From CAZKTS01 sp964555735 (GTDB lineage Bacteria; Actinomycetota; Acidimicrobiia; IMCC26256; PALSA-555): 11,880 nt of DNA. This document shows, piece by piece, positions 5,926-11,815 of the stretch (positions are counted from its first letter, which is position 1; each line of letters starts with the position of its first letter). The stretch is taken from assembly GCA_964555735.1 (NCBI GenBank), contig CAZKTS010000120.1, positions 1 to 11,880 of the forward strand, given 5' to 3'. Position numbers and translations under genes: made by a program. Under the pieces are notes generated by a model. The model ran no database searches and had not been told where the DNA came from. It was given only the letters and a program-made list of their open reading frames with translations.

Positions 5926-7638
5926 TCAGGTGGCGGTGACGGTCTCGGTGTCGCGTCCGCTGCGCAGGAGCGTGCCGGGGCGGGCCCCGGTGAGCTCGGT
6001 GCCCCGGACGATCTCGGCGCCGTTGACGACGACGTGCCCGACGCCCTCGGCCTCGGCGTAGAGGCGGCCGGCACCCCCGGGGAGGTCGTTGCGCCACTCG
6101 ACCGGGCCGGGCCCGACCGTGTCCTCGTCGAAGATCACGAGGTCGGCGTTCCAGCCCTCGGCGATGCGACCCCGGTCGCGCAGGCCGTAGAGCCGCGCCT
6201 GGCGGTCGGTGAGGAGCGAGATGGCCTCCTCGAGCGGCATCAGGGAGTGCTCGCGCACCCGCTTCAGCATCCCGGTCGAGTAGCTGAAGGTCGACAGCAT
6301 GTCGAGGTGTGCGCCCGCGTCCGACGCGCCGACGACTGCCCGTGGGTCGCGCCAGACGTCGCGTCGCAGCTGCCAGCTCGCGTCGTCGTCGCCGGCGAGG
6401 GGCGGTTGGACGATCGTGCGCAGGTCGTCGTTGATCGAGACCTCGACGAAGGTGTCGAACGGATCCTGGCCGCGTTCGGACGCGATGTCGCCGATGGTGC
6501 GGCCGGCCAGGCCGTCGTTCTCGGCCGAGAACGTGTCGATGATCGTGAGGAGCTCCCAGCGGGCGATGCCGCGCAGCGCACCCGCTTCGGGGGAGTCGGC
6601 GCCTTCGCGCAGCCGACGCCGCTCCTCGGGGTCCGACAGCGCCTTGATCTTCTCGGGAACCGGCAGCGCCATCGTCTTGCGCCAGCCGGGCAGCGCGTCG
6701 AACACGAAGCCGGCCTTGAGGGTGAGGAAGGTCGTGACGACGTCGGGCACGGTGAGCCCGAGGACCTTGCCGCCGCGCTCGGCCGCGAAGTCGCTCGCCC
6801 CGAGCATCGCCCAGACGTGCTCCGCGCGCGCCGCGTTCGGCACGAGCACGTTCCAGTTGAGCGGACGGTTGGCGGCCTTCGACATCGCGGCCATGAGCTC
6901 GAGGTGGGGCTCCTCGAAGCCGCCGACCGAGGGGATGAACTCGAGCGTCGTGCCTTCGTGCTGGCCGGCGACCCTCGCCAGCGTGATGAGCTCCTCAGGT
7001 GTCGCCCAGCGCGACGGCACCGGCTCACCGTTCCCGTCGTTGTGGGTGGTCGCCTGCGACGACGAGAAGCCGAGACCGCCGGCGGCGAGCGACTCGGCCA
7101 GCAGCTTCGACATCGCGGCCACCTGCTCGTCGGTGGCCTCGTTGCCCACCGCGGCGTCGCCCATCACGACGCGCCGGATCGCGCAGTGGCCGACGAGGAA
7201 GCCCGCGTTGACCGCGAGGTTGCCGTCGATCGTGTCGAGGTACTCGCCGAACGTGCGCCAGTCGTAGGAGACGCCGGCCTCGAGCGACTCGAGCGGCATG
7301 CCCTCGACGCGCGCCAGCATCTTGGTGAGGTAGTCGATCTCCGACGGCTCGATGGGCGCGATGGTGAACCCGCAGTTGCCGCCCACCACCGTGGTCACCC
7401 CGTGCAGCGGCGACGGCGTGGTGGCCGGGTCCCAGAGCACCTGGGCGTCGTAGTGGGTGTGGATGTCGACGAAGCCGGGTGCGACCACCTGGCCGTCGGC
7501 GTCGATCGTGGTGGTGGCGTCCTCGTCGACGGCTCCGATGGCGACGACGCGACCGTCCCGTACGCCGATGTCGGCCTGACGCCGGGCGGCGCCGGTCCCG
7601 TCGACGACCTGCCCACCGGTGACCTTGAGATCCAGCAT
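5926..7638 (-). CDS. D-aminoacylase-like amidohydrolase family protein with altered metal site
   Basis: 570 residues; ATG start with an AGGGGG six bases upstream. N-terminal beta-sandwich strands (residues 1-52) lead into the amidohydrolase barrel: HTHYDAQ (His60, His62), then VVGGNCGFTIAP with Cys89, the position of the bridging Cys in D-aminoacylases, and SDAGAH near the end (Asp440), which is the catalytic/metal Asp. The sandwich closes with GRIAEGWNADLVIFDEDTV and the VVVNGAEIVRG strand. Length fits N-acyl-D-amino-acid deacylases. However, the segments where D-aminoacylases carry two further metal His (Y-x-TH-x-R and SHHK) read TTLEFIP (231-236, Glu233) and LNWNVLV (260-266). I therefore do not claim D-amino-acid substrates. 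It diverges from the 3-alpha-HSD-like SDR gene, with which it may share regulation; such proteins are frequent in actinobacterial degradation clusters. Confidence 0.88.
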   Translation of the reverse strand: MLDLKVTGGQVVDGTGAARRQADIGVRDGRVVAIGAVDEDATTTIDADGQVVAPGFVDIHTHYDAQVLWDPATTPSPLHGVTTVVGGNCGFTIAPIEPSEIDYLTKMLARVEGMPLESLEAGVSYDWRTFGEYLDTIDGNLAVNAGFLVGHCAIRRVVMGDAAVGNEATDEQVAAMSKLLAESLAAGGLGFSSSQATTHNDGNGEPVPSRWATPEELITLARVAGQHEGTTLEFIPSVGGFEEPHLELMAAMSKAANRPLNWNVLVPNAARAEHVWAMLGASDFAAERGGKVLGLTVPDVVTTFLTLKAGFVFDALPGWRKTMALPVPEKIKALSDPEERRRLREGADSPEAGALRGIARWELLTIIDTFSAENDGLAGRTIGDIASERGQDPFDTFVEVSINDDLRTIVQPPLAGDDDASWQLRRDVWRDPRAVVGASDAGAHLDMLSTFSYSTGMLKRVREHSLMPLEEAISLLTDRQARLYGLRDRGRIAEGWNADLVIFDEDTVGPGPVEWRNDLPGGAGRLYAEAEGVGHVVVNGAEIVRGTELTGARPGTLLRSGRDTETVTAT

Positions 7639-7652
7639 GGGGGTCCCCCTCG

Positions 7653-7686
7653 CGTCAGGCCCGATCAGATCTGACGGGTCGTCAGG
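7653..7686. promoter_or_regulatory. Operator-like inverted repeats in the divergent promoter region
   Basis: The 62-base gap between two divergent starts holds a perfect ten-base palindrome TCAGATCTGA (7665-7674) flanked by CCCG (7660-7663) and CGGG (7675-7678), nearly an 18-base dyad broken by one extra A. The half-site CGTCAG occurs at 7653-7658 and 7680-7685 and in reverse as CTGACG at 7671-7676, so CTGACG-GGT-CGTCAG is a perfect spaced inverted repeat. This density of symmetric sites fits a dimeric repressor such as a TetR or GntR family member controlling both genes; no such regulator is encoded in the window. Confidence 0.5.
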
Positions 7687-7687
7687 C

Positions 7688-7700
7688 TAGCGTCGCCGCC
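7688..7700 (+). promoter_or_regulatory. Leaderless-type -10 element before the 3-alpha-HSD-like SDR
   Basis: TAGCGT (7688-7693) is followed by seven bases (CGCCGCC) and then the ATG at 7701, with no Shine-Dalgarno. The same CTAG read on the minus strand gives TAGCCT (7689-7684), which could be the -10 for the divergent amidohydrolase with a leader of about 40 bases carrying its AGGGGG ribosome site. Confidence 0.6.
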
Positions 7701-8459
7701 ATGCCAGGAATCGTGGTGACGGGGTCGGCGGGCGGGATCGGCGGGGCGATTTGCGCCCGGGTCGAGGCGGCGGGGCACCAGGTCATCGGCGTCGACGTGC
7801 GCGACGCCACCGTGATCGCCGATCTGTCGAGCGCCGACGGTCGTGCGGCGGCGGTCGACGCGGTTCGCGACGCCGCCGGCGGCACCCTCGACGGCCTCGT
7901 CGTCGCCGCGGGCATCGGGGGCAGCACGTCGGCACCGTCGTCGATGGTGGCGCGCATCAACTACTTCGGCGCGGTCGCGCTGCTCGAGGGCCTCCACGAC
8001 GCGCTCGTGGGTGGCGAGCTGCACTCGGCGGTCGCGATCTCCTCGAACTCGATCACGTTGGTCCCCGAGGACGCGGCGCTGGTGGCGCTGCTGCTCGCGA
8101 ACGACGAGGACGCGGCCGTCGCCCGCGCCGACGAGCTGCACGGTGAGACGGTGTACGCGAACTCCAAGCTCGCGCTCGCACGCAAGGTGCGGCGGCTCGC
8201 GGTCGAGTGGGCGCCCGCGGTGCGCGTGAACGCGGTGGCGCCCGGTCCGGTGCCGACGCCGCTCACCGACGCCGCGCTGGCCCACCCCGAGACGGGCGAC
8301 GCGATCAAGGCGCTGCCGATCCCGATGGAGCGCTGGAGCGAGCGCGCCGAGATCGCCGACGCGGTGTGGTTCCTGCTCGGCGAGGCCACGTCGGCCACCG
8401 GCCAGATCCTGTTCGTCGACGGCGGCACGGACGCGCTCGTCCGGCCCGACGCCGTCTGA
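7701..8459 (+). CDS. 3-alpha-hydroxysteroid dehydrogenase-like SDR (HsdA-type)
   Basis: 252 residues from ATG, apparently leaderless. It has the very short N-terminus and TGSAGGIG (Thr7-Gly14) of the Comamonas-type 3-alpha-HSD/carbonyl reductase family. Asp32 at the end of beta-2 plus VIADLS (38-43) indicate NAD binding. Asn87 lies in INYFGA, the catalytic Ser is at 114/115 in ISSN, and Tyr152 and Lys156 form YANSK. The segment between Ser and Tyr is enlarged to about 37 residues and rich in Asp/Glu/Ala, a hallmark of this subfamily, and the C-terminus closes with GQILFVDGGTDALVRPDAV, close to the family ending. It likely oxidises or reduces a ring hydroxyl/ketone on a steroid-like or alicyclic substrate, but this family also takes small aromatic ketones. 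It is separated by 21 bases from the lipocalin-like gene and probably co-transcribed. Confidence 0.88.
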   Translation: MPGIVVTGSAGGIGGAICARVEAAGHQVIGVDVRDATVIADLSSADGRAAAVDAVRDAAGGTLDGLVVAAGIGGSTSAPSSMVARINYFGAVALLEGLHDALVGGELHSAVAISSNSITLVPEDAALVALLLANDEDAAVARADELHGETVYANSKLALARKVRRLAVEWAPAVRVNAVAPGPVPTPLTDAALAHPETGDAIKALPIPMERWSERAEIADAVWFLLGEATSATGQILFVDGGTDALVRPDAV

Positions 8460-8470
8460 GGCGCGAGACG

Positions 8471-8476
8471 AGGAGG
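8471..8476 (+). promoter_or_regulatory. Perfect Shine-Dalgarno AGGAGG for the lipocalin-like gene
   Basis: AGGAGG with only four bases before the GTG at 8481. It is the strongest ribosome site in the window and fixes the start; it contrasts with the leaderless gene just upstream in the same transcript. Confidence 0.7.
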
Positions 8477-8480
8477 TCCG

Positions 8481-9440
8481 GTGCAGCTGCAGGCGAAGGA
8501 CGAGGGTCGTCACCTCCCGGGCACCGACGCGCTCTGGGGCGAGTCCTGGTACCACGACTGGGCGTCGGCCGATGGCTCGTACGGGGGCTACCTCCGCCTC
8601 GGCCTGTACCCAAACCAGGGCCTCGCCTGGTACTGGGTCGCGCTCGTGCGCGCGGGCAAGCCGCTGCTCCTGCTGCGGGACCACGCGGTGCCGTGGCCGC
8701 CGACGGGCGACGCCGCACCGGAGGTGGGGGATGCGACCGCGCGGCTCGCAGTCGCATCGCCGACCGTGCAGGGCACGTGGCAGGCCGTCGACCCCCTGCG
8801 CTCGTACCGCATCACGACCACGGGCACCGCGATGGAGCTCACCGACCCGGCCGACGCGTTCCGCGACGCACACGGTCCCGAGGTGGCGATCAGCCTCGAC
8901 CTCACCTGGGACGGCGTGACCGCACCCTTCGCGTACACCGCGACCACGCGCTTCGAGCAGTCGGCACGCGTCCGCGGCGAGGTGACGATCGCGGGGGAGC
9001 GCACCACGGTCGAGTGCCCCGGCCAGCGTGACCACTCCTGGGGGGTGCGGGACTGGTGGGCGTTCCCGTGGGTGTGGTGCTCCGGACGGCTCGACGACGG
9101 CACCTGGTGGCACTGCGCGCGATCCGCGCTCGCGAAGACCGAGCTGTTCCAGACCGGATACGTCATCGCGCCGGACCTCGCGGTCACCGCGGTCGAGCAC
9201 GTCGGGCTCGACTACGAGCTCGACGCCGATCGTCTCCCCACCACGACGCAGCTCACGGTCGGCGACCTGGAGCTCGTCGCCACCCCGGAGCTGCACGCCC
9301 CGGTGCTCCTGGTCTCCCAGGACGGCAAGCAGTCGCGCTTCCCGCGCGCCATGTGCTCCTTCCGCACTCCGGACGGCCGCTCGGGCCACGGGTGGCTGGA
9401 GTTCAACTTCCCGGACGGCATCGAGCACCTGAAGTCCTGA
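8481..9440 (+). CDS. CrtC/AttH-type lipocalin-like protein (DUF7064/7065-like)
   Basis: 319 residues from GTG. It has no signal peptide or membrane segment. The sequence is rich in Trp, Tyr and beta-strand patterns. The clearest motif is GQRDHSWGVRDWW (Gly181-Trp193), which resembles the substrate-pocket motif of the CrtC/AttH tandem-lipocalin proteins (hydroxyneurosporene synthase-like hydratases) and of actinobacterial DUF7064/7065 proteins. The N-terminal part (WGESWYHDWASADGSYGGYLRLGLYPNQG) matches the first lipocalin-like half; Trp/His-rich strands (WCSGRLDDGTWWHCARS) form the second. A role in binding or hydrating a hydrophobic substrate such as a terpenoid or steroid would fit the HSD-like neighbour, but this is inference. 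I recognise the fold family with moderate confidence and no function. Confidence 0.7.
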   Translation: MQLQAKDEGRHLPGTDALWGESWYHDWASADGSYGGYLRLGLYPNQGLAWYWVALVRAGKPLLLLRDHAVPWPPTGDAAPEVGDATARLAVASPTVQGTWQAVDPLRSYRITTTGTAMELTDPADAFRDAHGPEVAISLDLTWDGVTAPFAYTATTRFEQSARVRGEVTIAGERTTVECPGQRDHSWGVRDWWAFPWVWCSGRLDDGTWWHCARSALAKTELFQTGYVIAPDLAVTAVEHVGLDYELDADRLPTTTQLTVGDLELVATPELHAPVLLVSQDGKQSRFPRAMCSFRTPDGRSGHGWLEFNFPDGIEHLKS

Positions 9441-9484
9441 CCACCACGCCGTAAGCGGGGAAGGCGGCCGCCCGTCCTCCCGGC

Positions 9485-10171
9485 GTGCGCATCCGATGCT
9501 TCGTCATCCCCGGCCTGGCCGTGGCCGCGCTCCTCCTCGGCGCGCCTGCGGTCAGGGCGGCCACCGACTCGGCGCCGGCGGTCGACGCTCGGGCCCTTGC
9601 GGCGGCGGTCCAGGCCGCCGACCCCACCGTGCGGCCGCTGGGCGCGAGCACGTTGTCGGCCCGAGAGGCGGCGACGAGCTTCGGGGCGCCGCTGCCCGAC
9701 GTCCTGCGCGCGGCCCACGTGCGTGACGTCTCCATCCTCGGGTTCCAGGCGCCGTGCGTCGACGATCCGAGCGGCTCCGCGCTCTCCGCGTTGGTGATCA
9801 CCGCCGGCGGCGCGGGTCGCGCCACGACGCTGGTCGACGCGCTGCGGTCGAGTGCGGCTGACGGCGGCGATGCCTTCCGGGAGGCCTCGGTGAGCGGCCG
9901 CATCTCGCCACGGATCACGACGGTGCGCCATGACGGACTCCACGGCTTCGCCGTGGCGATCACCGGCAACGACAGTCGCGGGTTCGTGCGCGACGGCGGC
10001 GTCGTCGTCGTGCGTCGGGGGACGCGCGTGGTCGTGGCAACGGCACTGTGCAGCGTCGCCGGCTTGCGCGGTGACGCCAAGGAGGCCCGGGTCGACGCGG
10101 CGCGGGCGCGGGCTGATCAGCTGGCGACGGTGCTGCTCCCCGCGGCTGCGCCGGCCGCGGCGCCTGGGTAG
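9485..10171 (+). CDS. Small secreted protein of unknown function
   Basis: 228 residues from GTG, 44 bases after the previous gene. Residues 1-25 form a Sec signal peptide: Arg2 and Arg4, a hydrophobic core (GLAVAALLLGA) and an AVRA cleavage site before Ala26. The mature domain alternates helices and short strands and ends with an Ala/Pro-rich tail. It has only two cysteines after the signal peptide, Cys91 and Cys189, which could form a disulfide outside the cell. There is no lipobox, no catalytic motif and no transmembrane segment after the signal. Strands such as GGVVVVRRGTRVVVATAL and a central SALVITAGG could belong to a substrate-binding fold. I do not recognise a family. Its stop is separated by a single base from the stop of the convergent gene. 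Confidence 0.75.
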   Translation: MRIRCFVIPGLAVAALLLGAPAVRAATDSAPAVDARALAAAVQAADPTVRPLGASTLSAREAATSFGAPLPDVLRAAHVRDVSILGFQAPCVDDPSGSALSALVITAGGAGRATTLVDALRSSAADGGDAFREASVSGRISPRITTVRHDGLHGFAVAITGNDSRGFVRDGGVVVVRRGTRVVVATALCSVAGLRGDAKEARVDAARARADQLATVLLPAAAPAAAPG

Positions 10172-10172
10172 G

Positions 10173-10868
10173 TCAGTCGATCGAGCAGGAGCGGATGGCG
10201 GCCGCGGCGGCTGCCTCGGTCGCGAGCGTCATGTCGTGCGCGAGTCGTTCGAGGACCGCGAGCTTCTCGGGGTTGTCCGCGAGGTAGCGCGCCATCGCGT
10301 CGGGGTCGGACGTCCCGTCGGGGTTCGCCATCTCGAAGATCTCCGCGTCGACCAGGCCTTCGACCGCGAAGTCGCTGATGGCCCGGAACGCCGACCACGG
10401 GGTGTCGGCGACCTCGCAGACCGCGGCGACCGCAGCCGTCTCCATGTCCATCGCCAGCACACCGGCGCGGCCGAGCGCCGCGATCGCGCTCGGCTCGATG
10501 ATGAGGTCGTCGCCGCAGCTGATGATCCCGCGCGGGACGAGGTCGCCCGCGAACGACGGCGCATAGCTGCGGTCCGTGCGACGGTCGATCACGGATGCGG
10601 GTACGAACACGTCGCCGATGCTCATCGTGGCGGGGTCGATGCCGCCGGCGATGCCGACGACGACGATCCGATCCACCCCGAGCTCGAGCATCCGCTGCGC
10701 CGCGTCCTCGCCGGCGGCCATGCCCATGGTCGTGAGCAGCGCGAGCACCTCGACGTCGCCGGCGCGGCCGCGGTGCACGCCGTCGGTCTCGACCAGGTCG
10801 AGCTCCCGCACGAGCGGCGCGAGCTCGTGCTCCATCGGCGCCAGCATCCCCACTCGTCGTGTCGCCAT
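10173..10868 (-). CDS. MTA/SAH nucleosidase-like nucleoside phosphorylase superfamily protein
   Basis: 231 residues from ATG, three bases after the stop of the BKACE-like gene, with GAGAGG inside the end of that gene as ribosome site, so translation is coupled. Motifs of the MTAN/Pfs family are in order: APMEHE with Glu15 at the position of the water-activating Glu12 of E. coli Pfs; VVGIAGGI (70-77); IGDVFVPAS (84-92); the MDMETAAVA segment (140-148) with Glu143 for ribose binding; and RAISD (162-166) with the catalytic Asp166. The family hydrolyses 5'-methylthioadenosine, S-adenosylhomocysteine, 5'-deoxyadenosine or 6-amino-6-deoxyfutalosine. The C-terminal helix is longer than in E. coli. 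Pairing with a beta-keto-acid cleavage protein is unexpected, so the true substrate may differ; I assign no gene symbol. Confidence 0.85.
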   Translation of the reverse strand: MATRRVGMLAPMEHELAPLVRELDLVETDGVHRGRAGDVEVLALLTTMGMAAGEDAAQRMLELGVDRIVVVGIAGGIDPATMSIGDVFVPASVIDRRTDRSYAPSFAGDLVPRGIISCGDDLIIEPSAIAALGRAGVLAMDMETAAVAAVCEVADTPWSAFRAISDFAVEGLVDAEIFEMANPDGTSDPDAMARYLADNPEKLAVLERLAHDMTLATEAAAAAAIRSCSID

Positions 10869-10871
10869 CGG

Positions 10872-11789
10872 TCAGCCTCTCGGGAGATCGAGGATCGTGG
10901 CCGCCTGGTCGCGGGTGGCGACCGGCCGGCCGACCTCCTCGCAGATCGCCACCGCTTCGCGTACGAGCTCCTCGTTGGTCGGCGTGCGGTCGCCGGCGTG
11001 GTCCTCGAGCCCGACGTGCAGGTGCGCCCCGCGCTCGAGCGCGGGGCGGATGATGTCGGAGTGGGTGATGTCGCCGCCGATGATCGCCACCGACCACGGG
11101 AGCGTGCACCCGTCGAGCAGCTCGCAGTACGCGTCGAGCGCGGTCATGGTGGGCGGGAGGCCGAACGTCGCGCCGCCGCCCTGCTGCGCGTTGCTGGTGG
11201 CGTAGCCGCCGTCGCCCCCGAAGTAGAGCTTGATCATCGCGCCCTGCGGCAGCTTGCCCGAGCGGTGCCACAGCAGCGCCGTCCGCAGCCAGCCGGGCTC
11301 GAAGATCGCCATGCTCGGTCCGAGCAGCAGCCGGTCGCACACATCGGCCTGGTAGTGGATGTCGCCGAAGGAGTTGGCGTACACGAACCCAGGTGCTGCG
11401 GGCAGACCGTCGGCGTCGACGCCACCGAGGTTCACCGACCCGGGATCGATGATGCCGATCCGGAGCTGACCGGTCGCCGCGAGCGGCTCCATGTGCGCGT
11501 ACGCGCCCTCGACGCCCGGCCCGAAGTTCGTGGTCGGGTAGATCAGCGCGTCGGGCACCTCCGCGAACACCGGCGCCCAGCCCTCGAGGTAGCGGGCCGC
11601 GGCTTCCTCTCCCGGCACACCGACCTTGTCGGCGTGGTTGTGGACGATCGAGGCCCCCGCGCCGAGGCAGGCGAGCGCGTCGAGCGCGATCTCCTCCGGC
11701 GCCCGGGGCGCATGCGGGTTGCGCTCCTTGGTGGTCGTGCCGTTGATCGCGGCCTCGATGATGACCGGCGTGTCCGTCCCCCCACTCAT
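10872..11789 (-). CDS. BKACE family protein (3-keto-5-aminohexanoate cleavage enzyme-like, DUF849)
   Basis: 305 residues from ATG, with a TAGTGT box seven bases upstream and no Shine-Dalgarno, so probably leaderless. BKACE enzymes are TIM-barrel zinc enzymes that exchange the acetoacetate end of a beta-keto acid with acetyl-CoA. Visible landmarks: IIEAAINGT (Glu12), VHNHADK with His50 and His52 as zinc ligands, YPTTNFGPG (about 83-91), FANSFGD-like YANSFGD, and VGLED with Glu262 as third zinc ligand and Asp263. In characterised members the zinc motif is usually HxHxRD and the last motif RVGLED; here the residues are HNHADK and H258-VGLED, so the usual arginines are absent. Length is normal. 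Substrate cannot be named; a non-canonical beta-keto acid or related acyl is likely. Co-transcribed with the nucleosidase-like gene. Confidence 0.88.
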   Translation of the reverse strand: MSGGTDTPVIIEAAINGTTTKERNPHAPRAPEEIALDALACLGAGASIVHNHADKVGVPGEEAAARYLEGWAPVFAEVPDALIYPTTNFGPGVEGAYAHMEPLAATGQLRIGIIDPGSVNLGGVDADGLPAAPGFVYANSFGDIHYQADVCDRLLLGPSMAIFEPGWLRTALLWHRSGKLPQGAMIKLYFGGDGGYATSNAQQGGGATFGLPPTMTALDAYCELLDGCTLPWSVAIIGGDITHSDIIRPALERGAHLHVGLEDHAGDRTPTNEELVREAVAICEEVGRPVATRDQAATILDLPRG

Positions 11790-11796
11790 GGGCCCG

Positions 11797-11815
11797 ACAC
11801 TAGAGTCGCCGCCGC
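11797..11815. promoter_or_regulatory. Bidirectional leaderless promoter with overlapping -10 boxes
   Basis: The near-palindrome ACACTAGAGT gives TAGAGT (11801-11806) on the plus strand, nine bases before the ATG at 11816, and TAGTGT (11802-11797) on the minus strand, seven bases before the ATG at 11789. The two -10 hexamers overlap by the shared TA of CTAG, and only 26 bases separate the start codons. Neither gene has a Shine-Dalgarno. Only one direction can be opened at a time, so expression of the two genes would be coupled. Confidence 0.6.

Noticed and set aside
4966..7674. Plus-strand open frame of 902 codons opposite the EVE-like and amidohydrolase genes
   Set aside because: Spans two well-supported minus-strand genes and their intergenic promoter; the translation is Arg/Glu/Gly/Val repetitive with no recognisable fold.
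7665..9428. Minus-strand open frame of 587 codons opposite the 3-alpha-HSD-like SDR and lipocalin-like genes
   Set aside because: Shadow frame; the plus strand carries complete SDR motifs and a perfect Shine-Dalgarno for the following gene.
9463..9472. Palindrome GGCGGCCGCC before the secreted-protein gene as terminator or operator
   Set aside because: Ten-base loopless palindrome in very GC-rich DNA, no U-tract and no supporting second site; easily due to composition.
10117..11340. Minus-strand open frame of 407 codons overlapping the nucleosidase-like and BKACE-like genes in another frame
   Set aside because: Arg/Gly/Ala-rich low-complexity translation; the overlapping frames have clear family motifs.
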